The translations under genes were made by a program, and so were the position numbers. From the IMG/VR virus record IMGVR_UViG_3300002052_000571, positions 1-20,937 of that record: DNA of 20,937 nucleotides; one strand, given 5' to 3'. The DNA comes from a virus. Positions 1-7,477 of this stretch are shown here, piece by piece (the first letter of the stretch is position 1; every line of letters starts with the position of its first letter). The notes beneath the pieces are model-generated. The model was not told the DNA's origin, searched no databases, and saw nothing but the letters and a program-made list of their open reading frames with translations.

Positions 1-338
1 GACCACGCAGAAGCTGTCCATATAGCGATATACTCCTTGGCTCCGAAGCTCACATCAATAGCTCTTGACACTTCCCATGCACTTACATTAGAGCCCATCC
101 ACACAAAGTAACTTTCGCCTATTGTACTGACAAGAGCCTGGTAATCATAAGCGGCGGGTGGAGGACCTGGCGGACCCGGTGCGTTTGTAATTATTAAAAC
201 ACCTGAACTAGCACACAATATTGATATAAGGTATGCCATAATTTTCTTTAAATTTCTTCGTATTGCCTTTCTATAATAAAAAATAACGCCCACAATAACT
301 AATAAGGTAATTATACCTACAATTGCGAATATATTCAT
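1..338 (-). CDS. Partial membrane-anchored protein (C-terminus outside window)
   Basis: Reading frame open from an ATG at 338 to the window edge (112 codons, no stop), so the gene is truncated by the window. Residues 1-22 are a strong hydrophobic segment followed by a basic stretch (RKAIRRNLKK). A second hydrophobic segment covers about residues 34-52, then comes a short Pro/Gly linker (PGPPGPPP) and a soluble region rich in aromatic residues. This suggests a membrane-anchored protein with an external domain; I do not recognise the domain. A TATA-like element lies at 371-383, about 38 bp upstream. It follows the coiled-coil/membrane gene at 385-672 on the same strand, so the two may act together at the envelope, for example in lysis or host contact. 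That role is only a guess. Confidence 0.6.
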   Translation of the reverse strand, partial: MNIFAIVGIITLLVIVGVIFYYRKAIRRNLKKIMAYLISILCASSGVLIITNAPGPPGPPPAAYDYQALVSTIGESYFVWMGSNVSAWEVSRAIDVSFGAKEYIAIWTASAW

Positions 339-370
339 GAATATCAAAAAAAGATATCGCAACAGGCAAT

Positions 371-383
371 ATATATATTTATC
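371..383 (-). promoter_or_regulatory. TATA-like promoter of the partial membrane gene
   Basis: Minus strand reads TAAATATATATATT. Archaeal transcription would start about 25 bp downstream, near 350, giving a leader of about 12 nt before the ATG at 338. AT-rich context lowers certainty. Confidence 0.4.
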
Positions 384-384
384 C

Positions 385-672
385 TTAAATTGGCCATAAC
401 TTTATTATAAAAGCGGTTAAAATTGCCGATATCACAGCAATAATAATTTTGTCGATATTTGCCCATCGGCCTTGTCTGTATTCAGCACCAGCCATCACAC
501 TTGTGACTCTCCCTAAAATTTCCTCACGGCACCTGTTATGTGCTTTCCACAAAGCATTAAGCTGTTTTGTGTGCTCATCGTCATTCTTATTGAGCCCTAC
601 TACGATGTTGTCTATTTTTCCTTGCCACTTTGCAAGTTTTTCAAGCCACTCGTCATTTGATTTACGTGGCAT
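385..672 (-). CDS. Small protein: charged helical domain plus C-terminal membrane segment
   Basis: 95 aa from the ATG at 672 (MPRKSNDEW). The frame stays open upstream to 732, but the ATG at 672 lies just after the stop of a short ORF (677-754) and is the more natural start. Residues 8-60 are charged and likely helical or coiled-coil, and the last 20 residues form one hydrophobic segment (IIIAVISAILTAFIIKLW). The topology resembles small phage XhlA/holin-accessory proteins, which tether lysis factors to the membrane. The similarity is of architecture only, so the function is tentative. It is transcribed with the virion genes, after a hairpin at 783-800. Confidence 0.6.
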   Translation of the reverse strand: MPRKSNDEWLEKLAKWQGKIDNIVVGLNKNDDEHTKQLNALWKAHNRCREEILGRVTSVMAGAEYRQGRWANIDKIIIAVISAILTAFIIKLWPI

Positions 673-676
673 TTCC

Positions 677-754
677 CTATTCCCCTTTAAGTGTCTCAAT
701 GAACTCTTTCCATAACTCGCGCGCTTCTTCAATTGTTTTATCTACACCATTCAT
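677..754 (-). CDS. 25-residue ORF upstream of the coiled-coil/TM gene
   Basis: ATG at 754 with a GAGGT element 8 nt upstream; encodes a charged helix-like peptide (starts MNGVDKTIEEARELW) and stops 4 nt before the ATG at 672. The tight spacing suggests translational coupling. No family recognised. It could instead be a leader without a protein role. Confidence 0.4.
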   Translation of the reverse strand: MNGVDKTIEEARELWKEFIETLKGE

Positions 755-767
755 ACACTACGACCTC

Positions 768-800
768 TTGAATAAAAATAGTGGTAAGGCGAACCTTACC
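768..800 (-). terminator. Hairpin plus T-tract after the virion genes
   Basis: Perfect 7-bp inverted repeat GGTAAGG/CCTTACC closing a TTCG tetraloop (minus strand), followed downstream by a T-rich run. It sits 16 nt after the stop of the gene at 816-1289, so it probably ends or trims the head-gene transcript before the membrane genes. Confidence 0.6.
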
Positions 801-815
801 CGAGTTACGTTATAT

Positions 816-1289
816 TTAAGCTTGGTCTAATTGCACTTTCCAAGTAATGGTTAAAGAGTCACCGTCATTCACAGCTAAAGTTGCGAATGTTTGTCGGCAC
901 AACATATCCCCAGCTGCACCTGAGTTAAAAACCCCAGACTCTCTAATATTTAAAGACCCTGTGAAATTCCAACCAGATTTAAGCTGGATAGTGTCATCTG
1001 CCGTAGATGTTTGTTCAGACGATACCGTTGAAGCATCTCTTGCGCCACCATTTGTGGTGATTTCAGCCTCAAGCGATGTGTCACCAACTGTTGCAGTTGT
1101 GCTACTGGTACCAATTGCAATATGGGACCATGCATTTCCTGCTTCACCACATGCAAGATATACAATTTCTGATATACCTGCATTGGTTACAACATTTGGA
1201 CCGCTTCGCTCTTCTTTTATGAAGCCAAATTTATCACGAACAACCATGTTTACTTGGCCGTTCATGCCCATGCCTACTTTCTTCTCCAT
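816..1289 (-). CDS. Putative virion structural protein (head/tail surface type)
   Basis: 157 aa, preceded by a near-perfect ribosome binding site (AAGGAGGTG) 5 nt before the ATG. It shows a pattern common in tailed-phage structural proteins: NVVTNAG near residue 32, an IAIGTS strand near 58, a Thr/Ala-rich stretch, then ESGVFNS and a C-terminal SLTITWKVQL strand. These are typical of small beta-rich virion proteins found near capsid genes or in tail fibres. It is encoded directly after the major capsid protein (13-nt gap) and before a terminator, so it closes the head operon. Exact place in the particle is not known. Confidence 0.65.
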   Translation of the reverse strand: MEKKVGMGMNGQVNMVVRDKFGFIKEERSGPNVVTNAGISEIVYLACGEAGNAWSHIAIGTSSTTATVGDTSLEAEITTNGGARDASTVSSEQTSTADDTIQLKSGWNFTGSLNIRESGVFNSGAAGDMLCRQTFATLAVNDGDSLTITWKVQLDQA

Positions 1290-1301
1290 GGTTACACCTC
1301 C

Positions 1302-2129
1302 TTAACTGGTACAAGAAATATCCACAACAGCTGTTGCTACAACTACCTTTGGTTCTAAGAATTTCGCCACAGCATATCCTTCAAAGAATCTTGGGTCATC
1401 ATCACCGTATTTAACGGCAACTTCTGGACCTTCACCTAGTATAATTGCGGGTGCGCTCTTTGCAACAAGATATACATGGTCTGCAGTGATTCCGTTATCA
1501 ATTGTTAACGGATATCCAGCCACAGCCGGTAATATACCTGTCTTTACAATCGTTCCTCTTTCAAGCAACGATGTAATATGAGTGTTTGTCACCAAATCTA
1601 CATACTGGGTGTGATTCATTGCCATTTTGCTTGGGTCATAACCGTATCCGAAGACTGTGTCTTCAGCGGTTAATATATCCAAAACTGGGTCATGGTCACT
1701 AATACCGTTGGTTTTGTCGCCCCATACATATCCAGTGCCGCTTGTTGCGTTTGCTTCAATCTCCGTTGCAATTTGGGCGTTTTCCATACGTGCCATTTCT
1801 TTTGCAGCGTCGGAAATTTGTAGTCCCATTATGTCAATATCAGACTTAAGCTTTGCTTCTAGTGAAATTGCTAGATGCACAACATTCTTCCATAGGTCAA
1901 AGCTCGTTTTTGAATAGGTGTGTGACTTTATGTCAGCTTCCACCAGTTCGGGAACTTTTTCACTACCTGAATACGTTGTTGCTGTTCTTATATCAGCTGT
2001 TAAGTGTGGCATTCTGACTACCCTACAAAGCTCTCTCAAGTTATACTGAACTCTTGCAAGTCCAAGTAGCTCTCTAAGAACAGTGTAAGCTTGTACATCA
2101 GTTATGTCATCTACCATCATTATAGGCAT
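1302..2129 (-). CDS. Major capsid protein, HK97-fold type
   Basis: 275 aa. Start ATG at 2129 with GGGGTGG just upstream, overlapping the end of the decoration gene. The layout fits HK97-fold capsid proteins lacking a long N-terminal delta domain. An N-terminal arm is followed by a long helical segment rich in charged residues (about 78-130, containing LEAKLKSDIDIMG and MARMENAQIATEIE). Then comes a region with a Pro- and Gly-rich loop and a conserved-looking MNHTQYVDL segment (about 171-179), and finally a beta-rich C-terminus (EGYAVAKFLEPKVVV). Position between decoration and other virion genes supports the call. It would form the icosahedral shell after scaffold-directed assembly and proteolytic maturation by the protease at 4507-6078. 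Confidence 0.85.
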   Translation of the reverse strand: MPIMMVDDITDVQAYTVLRELLGLARVQYNLRELCRVVRMPHLTADIRTATTYSGSEKVPELVEADIKSHTYSKTSFDLWKNVVHLAISLEAKLKSDIDIMGLQISDAAKEMARMENAQIATEIEANATSGTGYVWGDKTNGISDHDPVLDILTAEDTVFGYGYDPSKMAMNHTQYVDLVTNTHITSLLERGTIVKTGILPAVAGYPLTIDNGITADHVYLVAKSAPAIILGEGPEVAVKYGDDDPRFFEGYAVAKFLEPKVVVATAVVDISCTS

Positions 2130-2130
2130 T

Positions 2131-2547
2131 TTACCACCCCGCTAACATAATTTTGCCTTCAGCTGCTATTGACGTCATGTTTTCTAGAACGTGCCCGATA
2201 ATACAGTATTCCGCTGTAGTTGTTGTTGCTCCAACAAACTTTCCGGTTGTTGTTGTTGACACCGTAACGGCTTGGTTCTTTTGTAATGCGTCGTCTGCGG
2301 CAATATCGTGGGTTGCCTCAACAACACCACGCCAGGCAACTAAAATTGTGTCACCATCAGCGGTGCATGTTTCAAGAGCAACACCATATGGCCCCATTTG
2401 GTCAAGTGAAGTATCAACTTTCTTGATGTGGCCGTCAGTTTGTCCATACTCTGCACAAACAATTTCGCCTTTTGTTATTGCTTCGCAAGCTGTTTCCTTA
2501 TCGACATACATTTCGAATGTCTTCATGATTTTTCCAGTGTCTGCCAT
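2131..2547 (-). CDS. Capsid decoration/cement protein (DUF2190-like)
   Basis: 138 aa, small and beta-rich, with many Thr and Gly residues. The order of elements matches head decoration proteins of the DUF2190 group: an early strand with KGEIVCAEYG, a middle GVALETCTADGDTILVAWRGVVEA segment, then ALQKNQAVTV and a final GKIMLAGW strand. Such proteins sit on the outside of the expanded capsid and stabilise it. Its ATG overlaps the stop of the scaffold-like gene (TAATG). It lies directly upstream of the capsid gene with one spacer base, so all three are co-translated. Confidence 0.75.
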   Translation of the reverse strand: MADTGKIMKTFEMYVDKETACEAITKGEIVCAEYGQTDGHIKKVDTSLDQMGPYGVALETCTADGDTILVAWRGVVEATHDIAADDALQKNQAVTVSTTTTGKFVGATTTTAEYCIIGHVLENMTSIAAEGKIMLAGW

Positions 2548-3074
2548 TATAGCTCACCTTTTTCCTTCTGTACCCCATAATATTCTACGGGGTCATTTTT
2601 ATGTCCGAATAACTTAAGAGTCATTTCCTCAACTTTATTCTTAAAGTCTTGTTCCGGAGAAAGTTGTGGGTTCGGTTCTGGAGCAGGTGTTGTTAAAGGT
2701 TTTGGAGTTTGAGTTAATTTCACCGGTAAACTCGAAAGTTCCTTCTCAAGTAATTCAAGTGTTCTAACGTCGTACTCGGATAATTCCTTTACGGCCTTCT
2801 CTTTCTCTTCATCTTTTAAAAGGCCTTTACCTACTTTAATATCAGCGACTTTTTCGGCTAGTGCAATTAAATTTTCGTGCTCAATGTCTGCGAGTTTCTT
2901 TTTCAACTCGTCGTTCTCTTTCTCTAGTTCCGAAGCTTTAGACTTCATATCCTCAATAGTATCCTTAAGCTGCTTTAATTCAGCACTGTTGTCAGGTACT
3001 GCAGGAGCTGGAGGACTCTCTTTTGGATATGCATTCTCTAAAGTAGGAACAACCTTTTCTGGTTTGTCTGCCAT
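2547..3074 (-). CDS. Scaffold-like coiled-coil protein
   Basis: 175 aa from the ATG at 3074 (MADKPEK), chosen because GAGGTG lies 9 nt upstream; an in-frame upstream codon at 3110 lacks such a site. Residues 25-110 form a highly charged coiled coil (LKQLKDTIEDMKSKASELEK and following). A Pro/Thr-rich hinge follows near 120-140 (TPKPLTTPAPEPNPQ), then a short C-terminal helical tail. High charge, low hydrophobicity and position between protease and decoration/capsid genes match scaffolding proteins, which guide capsid assembly and are then degraded. No sequence family is recognised, so the role rests on composition and context. Confidence 0.65.
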   Translation of the reverse strand: MADKPEKVVPTLENAYPKESPPAPAVPDNSAELKQLKDTIEDMKSKASELEKENDELKKKLADIEHENLIALAEKVADIKVGKGLLKDEEKEKAVKELSEYDVRTLELLEKELSSLPVKLTQTPKPLTTPAPEPNPQLSPEQDFKNKVEEMTLKLFGHKNDPVEYYGVQKEKGEL

Positions 3075-3126
3075 TATTTTTGCACCTCTGAAATATATTG
3101 TTCGCACCAACCCCTTTATAAAAGTT

Positions 3127-3139
3127 ATTATAAAAACTC
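3127..3139 (-). promoter_or_regulatory. Probable TATA box for the scaffold-decoration-capsid genes
   Basis: Minus strand reads TTTTTATAATAAC, about 55-60 bp before the ATG at 3074. Start of transcription near 3105 is expected, giving a leader of about 30 nt that includes the GAGGTG site. A copy of the 19-bp motif lies 60 bp further upstream (3197-3215). Confidence 0.45.
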
Positions 3140-3196
3140 ACTAATTTAATGGAAAGGTAAAATTATGTAGATATACATGATGTAAAAATACATAAT

Positions 3197-3215
3197 GTCG
3201 ACCGGGCCATAAGAC
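3197..3215 (+). repeat. 19-bp dispersed motif, copy 1
   Basis: GTCGACCGGGCCATAAGAC. Identical to the copy at 9498-9516. It lies in the 260-bp spacer between the homing endonuclease stop and the scaffold gene, upstream of a TATA box, and is inverted relative to copy 2 at 4489-4507. No other gene is evident in the spacer. Confidence 0.85.
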
Positions 3216-3335
3216 GGCGCAACCGGCAGTAAATTATTGAATTATATATAAGCTTTTCCATATTTTATGGCCGTTTGTATTTGTAAAGGGAAGTACGTAC
3301 CGAAAACAAGATATATATAAATAATTGGAACACAT

Positions 3336-4490
3336 TTAGGTTGTTAAAAATTTTTCAATTTTAATAATTACTTGATTAATATTCTCGAAGTCATGCCCCC
3401 ATAATATCAGTGTTTCGTACCCAAAAGTTCCAAAATACTTAACTCTGAAATCTTGTGTGCGGTGTTCTGCTATATTTTTTTCGGGGAAGTGCACTGGGCA
3501 ACTATGCCAGTAACATCCGAAAACCTCTATAATTTTTTTATGTGTTGGAAAAACAAAATCGGGGGTCAATTTCCCTACTCTCTTCTTTATATAAGGGTAA
3601 TTTTTAAATTGCATATATAGAATATCCGCAACTATCTGTTCAAGTCTTGACTCCGCTCGATATAATATATGTAAGTCATACCACATGTCTTTGCACTCAT
3701 CACAAAGTGATATATAATCGGAGGGTTGTTTAGCTTCCTTTTTGCAATATACAAATCGTGCTTTATTTTTATTACAAACTTCACAAATTGGCTTTAAATA
3801 AGTTTGGTCTTCTTGTAAAATTAATCCGTAACGAATTAGTGGCCCCAGTCGTCTGTATGATTTTTTTGGTTCATTTATTTCAGCAAAACAATTATCACAT
3901 AAATAAAAAATATTATCATCCCGTGGGTATTTTCCATGAAAGTATAATGATACATTTTCCTTTAAATGGCACTTCTGGCATCTTTTATTATGAATGTCAA
4001 TGTATTTATTATCATATGGCGGCAATAATTTTAACTTTTTCTTCTTACTAAAAATTTTATCAAGAGTCTCATTTATTTTATGTTGTTTTGCCGATTCTAT
4101 GATTTGGCATATTTCATCATAGTGTAATTTAGATTTCTTGCCAAATTTATTAAATATCCCCTTGATGCCTTCTTCGGTAAGATGACTACCTTTTTTAAAT
4201 TCATTCTTTAATGATTCAGCCCAGTCATCGTCTATTGAGATAACCTCAGAAAGAGTAATACAATTATCAATACCGATTATTTGTAAGGCGTTAAAATATT
4301 TTGTTTGTGACAAAGTCGAGTTAATACCGTGTTTAAATAATTCATTTTGGATTTCCTTTAAAAGTTCAATATCTCCATCAATTTCATAATAGGGAATTGG
4401 CCGCACGCCATACTTTACATCAGGGCGCCTACTGAACGTTACCCCAGAAAAGCCATCTTCGCGCAACGAAAGCGCCCAATGTTTCGTCAT
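3336..4490 (-). CDS. Composite homing endonuclease: LAGLIDADG-like, zinc fingers, Vsr-like nuclease
   Basis: 384 aa from the ATG at 4490; a TTG at 4517 would add nine residues. Near the N-terminus, WALSLREDGFSG resembles the LAGLIDADG helix and its acidic end. About residues 165-265 hold two zinc-binding Cys pairs sets (CQKCH...CDNC and CEVCN...CDEC). The C-terminus (about 300-384) matches Vsr/DUF559-type PD-(D/E)XK nucleases: TPDFVFP, then IIEVFGCYWHSCPVHF, then YETLILWGHDF, with likely catalytic D, E and H residues. EDxHD-type homing nucleases also use a Vsr-like core. It would cut DNA lacking the insertion and spread by repair. AT-rich codon use compared with its neighbours supports recent entry. 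Confidence 0.75.
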   Translation of the reverse strand: MTKHWALSLREDGFSGVTFSRRPDVKYGVRPIPYYEIDGDIELLKEIQNELFKHGINSTLSQTKYFNALQIIGIDNCITLSEVISIDDDWAESLKNEFKKGSHLTEEGIKGIFNKFGKKSKLHYDEICQIIESAKQHKINETLDKIFSKKKKLKLLPPYDNKYIDIHNKRCQKCHLKENVSLYFHGKYPRDDNIFYLCDNCFAEINEPKKSYRRLGPLIRYGLILQEDQTYLKPICEVCNKNKARFVYCKKEAKQPSDYISLCDECKDMWYDLHILYRAESRLEQIVADILYMQFKNYPYIKKRVGKLTPDFVFPTHKKIIEVFGCYWHSCPVHFPEKNIAEHRTQDFRVKYFGTFGYETLILWGHDFENINQVIIKIEKFLTT

Positions 4491-4507
4491 CTTATGCCCC
4501 GGTCGTC
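4489..4507 (-). repeat. 19-bp dispersed motif, copy 2 (inverted)
   Basis: Minus strand reads GACGACCGGGGCATAAGAT, ending at the endonuclease ATG (4490-4488) and overlapping the last base of the protease stop codon. Two or three bases differ from copy 1. Confidence 0.75.
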
Positions 4508-6078
4508 TATGCTCCAAAATAACAAACCTTACAGGCTGGATTCTGGCATACTGTTAATCTTTTATATGCCTTAACACCAGTAACCATTTTTCTTACTGGG
4601 TCCGCAAAAACTGTCGCATCAATTGAAAATCCTTGGTAATCCCCTTTTTTTATTTTCTCAATGGTTTCATAATCTTTTATAATGCCTTCTACTTTTACAT
4701 CATACCCGGAAAGTACTTTTTTAGTGACTGCCCCTGCAATTTTATCATTTTCGTGTTCAACATCAATAATCATACTATCAAAATCGTCCAAAGGTGATTT
4801 TTGTATAACCTCTGGGGACCAGAAAAAATTATTCCACACGCCGAATGATAATGCTGTGCCGGATATTTTTAATCCGTCAGGGGTTTCCTCCCATTTGATT
4901 TGTCCTGTAAGACAGATATCCATCGGAAATTCTTCCGATAATTTAACAGTCTCTTTTAGTGCATGCCAAATATTGGGTACTGTACTTGTGAATGACCATC
5001 TACCTTCTAATGCACTGCCAAAAAATTCAACTCTAAGTAAATGCGAACCATCTGGCTGGCCAGTGCTCTCATAAATAGCCACTTTACCTATGTCTAATCT
5101 CTCAATATGACAATCTTCAAGGTTAGACGGGTTGCCAGGATTACCCGGCTCTATTAATTCCTCTTTTTCACCCTTTTGCCAGAAATCCTCCGAGTATGGT
5201 TGTCGTTGCACTATTTTTATTTCCGTTTCTTTTAACGGATTATACTCAAGCACAAAATGCGAGGTAGTTTCCTCGTCATTGAGAAATAAGTCCCAGTGCT
5301 CATATTTTCCGTTTTCCCACCAGTGATGTATTAATGTATAATTCGCCATTGGGTGTTCTTCAGCAATTCGCTCGAATTGGTCGCTATCAGCAAGGGTGTC
5401 TATCTCAAGCTCCTCAGTGGTTATGCCTATATTAGGTTTCCCGTCAAGCATGTCCTCTAACTTGTAAAGGTCTTTTCCAATAGATTCACGAACTTTATAT
5501 CTACCAATTCCTGCACGTTTTGCGGCTGCTTCCAGTACACCTTTTGCTTTAGATATAAGGGATGATTTATTAGAGCCAGAACAAACCGGTTTTATTTGGT
5601 TTAATCTTGCTAGAGCATTTCGAAGGTGCGCTAAATCAACTTTCCCGTCCTTATCTTTATAAGGGAGATGTCTTGCGTTTTTATTATCGGTTTCTCCGCT
5701 TGTGTAACATCCTTCAATAACAGCAAAACTACTATTTGGCAAGTCGTTAATATATGCACTGGTCCAGGCTGCCAGTGATGCGTCTATTTCCTCAAGAATA
5801 CCAGTTTCTCTTGCCTCTATAACTAAATCGGACACATGGCTTACTTTCACAGTTTCGTCAAATAATTCAATATTTGTAATATCGCCGTCTTCCATCTTTA
5901 TTGCGGCAATTTTAACAGGAATTATATCACCAATTTTTAAAGGTTCTGCACCTGTATAATTATATTGTTTTGTTATAACTCCGCTGTTGCATTTCGGGCA
6001 TTCAAAGCCTATGAGGTAGCCCTTTTCATTTAACGCAATGACCTTTGCATTTGCATTTATATATTTTTCTTTATTCAT
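4507..6078 (-). CDS. Prohead maturation protease, XkdF-like, multidomain
   Basis: 523 aa from the ATG at 6078, preceded by AGGTGAAAAGA and overlapping the portal stop (ATGAATAA); the frame is open further upstream but inside the portal gene. Residues 1-75 include a Zn-like CPKCNSG. About 115-200 hold a phage-protease-associated segment (SFAVIEGCY, RHLPYKDKDGKVDLAHLRNALARL). About 235-420 resemble the LigD phosphoesterase-type insert seen in some phage proteases (LIHHWWENGKYEHWDLFL). The last 95 residues carry the XkdF/S78-like serine protease core: IDVEHEND with the probable catalytic His, VEGIIKD, and GDYQGFSIDATV with the probable nucleophile Ser. It would cleave scaffold and capsid precursors. 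Located after the portal gene as usual. Confidence 0.75.
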   Translation of the reverse strand: MNKEKYINANAKVIALNEKGYLIGFECPKCNSGVITKQYNYTGAEPLKIGDIIPVKIAAIKMEDGDITNIELFDETVKVSHVSDLVIEARETGILEEIDASLAAWTSAYINDLPNSSFAVIEGCYTSGETDNKNARHLPYKDKDGKVDLAHLRNALARLNQIKPVCSGSNKSSLISKAKGVLEAAAKRAGIGRYKVRESIGKDLYKLEDMLDGKPNIGITTEELEIDTLADSDQFERIAEEHPMANYTLIHHWWENGKYEHWDLFLNDEETTSHFVLEYNPLKETEIKIVQRQPYSEDFWQKGEKEELIEPGNPGNPSNLEDCHIERLDIGKVAIYESTGQPDGSHLLRVEFFGSALEGRWSFTSTVPNIWHALKETVKLSEEFPMDICLTGQIKWEETPDGLKISGTALSFGVWNNFFWSPEVIQKSPLDDFDSMIIDVEHENDKIAGAVTKKVLSGYDVKVEGIIKDYETIEKIKKGDYQGFSIDATVFADPVRKMVTGVKAYKRLTVCQNPACKVCYFGA

Positions 6079-7477
6079 TCTTTTCACCTTCACTTTCTTC
6101 TTCTTTCGGGGTGGCTTCCTCTTCAACTCTATCCAATTCCCAACCAACCCGTCTAAAGAATTCTTCAGCACTGACCGCACCATATCTGTAAGCATTTACT
6201 AAGGCTTGCATAAAGTCAGCGTCAGGCTGTAAGATTGGCCGCCACTCGTGGCGAATTCTAATTTTATCATCAAATCCTAAAGCCTTAACAATTGGGTCGT
6301 ACCATTGCTTTTCAAGTTGTCTTTTTAAATATGTTTGTTCACCTGCAATAGTAGATTCATAAAAGGCTTTAATACTAAATTCAAGTGTTGCACGAGCCAT
6401 TGTCTTTTCTCTACTTAATAGTGCTTTAGGAATACCGAAATTACCTATAATCTCTTCATCCTGTTTGTCAATAGCTCGAATAAGATTATTTAAGTCCGGG
6501 TTATATTGTACTACAGTATGTTCAACTGCTCTGTTTGTAACAATTATTGCGCCGGGCCTTAAATCAGTTTTAAGGGTGGCAAATAAATCTGATTCCTCTT
6601 GTGCAGTAAGCCCGCGAGTATCCACATTATAAATAACAATAGGAGCCCATAAACTACGCGAGGCGTAAAGTAAATCTCTTTCTAAATTCTTTTTAATTTT
6701 AATATTTCGCTCAATTGAACGACATGCTGAAACACCTAATAATGACGTGCTATTATTCTCAATCGTATCAAGTGAAAAGTAAAGTAATCTTTCTTTGGGA
6801 ATGAATTTGTTTGCTGCATAAGGGTAATTAACCCCTAAAAAATCACCTGTTTTATCATCAATTTCTGGTGTTATATAAGAGCTACTTAGTGGGGCTAACC
6901 CCATAATTTCGTCAAATTCTTTACTTGTTGTCCAACTCCAGCCGGCATTACCATGGATATGCCGCTTAATTTGGGTGATTCTAAGCACATCATCCATATT
7001 AACACGCCGGTTTAAGTCGTCAATCTTGCGTTTTACCTCTAAATATTCCTCTTTTTTGGGGTCGTCCTCGTCATCTAAGCATTTTATAGTGGTTTCGAAG
7101 CCATTTCTCGTGCTGAAATTAGCAATCATATTAATACATTTGCGCAAAACACCCGTAGATTTGTAATATTCCCAGTATTTTGTGGTGGTTCCATACCCCT
7201 TTTCAAGCACTTCCTCAATGGAATGTGCAGCAAACACATTACCCACTGAAAAAAGTTTCATTTCTAGCTCTTTTTTGCCTATTTTTTGTTCCTTTGCCGA
7301 TAACTTGTTGATATGCAGCTCCGGGGAGAGCTGTAAATCTGCGTCAACATCATAAAAATTAGCAACAATTGCCATTGGCTTGCCACTTTTTACGGTTTTT
7401 TTAGGTATAAATCCGCGAGGGTCTGGCTTACCCTCTTTATTTACGGGTTGTTTATTTTTTTTAGATGTAGTAGTCAT
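6071..7477 (-). CDS. Portal protein
   Basis: 468 aa from the ATG at 7477 (MTTTSKKN), with GAGG 10 nt upstream inside the terminase gene; an in-frame upstream start at 7495 is possible. It has the features of tailed-virus portals: a mixed N-terminal wing region with RKCINMIANFSTRNGF, a KFIPKERLLYFSL segment, a stem helix (ERNIKIKKNLERDLLYASRS), then the crown helices (IRAIDKQDEEIIGNFGIPKALLS and following). The C-terminus is very acidic. It forms the dodecameric channel at the capsid vertex through which DNA is packed. It overlaps the large terminase upstream and the protease downstream, so the operon is translationally coupled. Confidence 0.85.
   Translation of the reverse strand: MTTTSKKNKQPVNKEGKPDPRGFIPKKTVKSGKPMAIVANFYDVDADLQLSPELHINKLSAKEQKIGKKELEMKLFSVGNVFAAHSIEEVLEKGYGTTTKYWEYYKSTGVLRKCINMIANFSTRNGFETTIKCLDDEDDPKKEEYLEVKRKIDDLNRRVNMDDVLRITQIKRHIHGNAGWSWTTSKEFDEIMGLAPLSSSYITPEIDDKTGDFLGVNYPYAANKFIPKERLLYFSLDTIENNSTSLLGVSACRSIERNIKIKKNLERDLLYASRSLWAPIVIYNVDTRGLTAQEESDLFATLKTDLRPGAIIVTNRAVEHTVVQYNPDLNNLIRAIDKQDEEIIGNFGIPKALLSREKTMARATLEFSIKAFYESTIAGEQTYLKRQLEKQWYDPIVKALGFDDKIRIRHEWRPILQPDADFMQALVNAYRYGAVSAEEFFRRVGWELDRVEEEATPKEEESEGEKNE

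Larger units (their letters stand above)
3197..4507 (-). mobile_element. Candidate homing-endonuclease cassette inside the head module
   Basis: The endonuclease gene (3336-4490) lies between the prohead protease and scaffold genes, a position where head modules normally run without interruption. It is bounded on both sides by inverted copies of the 19-bp motif. One ends at the endonuclease ATG and overlaps the last base of the protease stop codon. The other lies 120 bp past the endonuclease stop. No transposase is present. Whether the two motifs are ends of the cassette or independent sites is open, because three more copies exist elsewhere. Confidence 0.45.

Noticed and set aside
847-1305. 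Long plus-strand frame opposite the virion protein gene
   Set aside because: It mirrors the minus-strand gene, lacks a ribosome site or promoter, and its product has no recognisable features.
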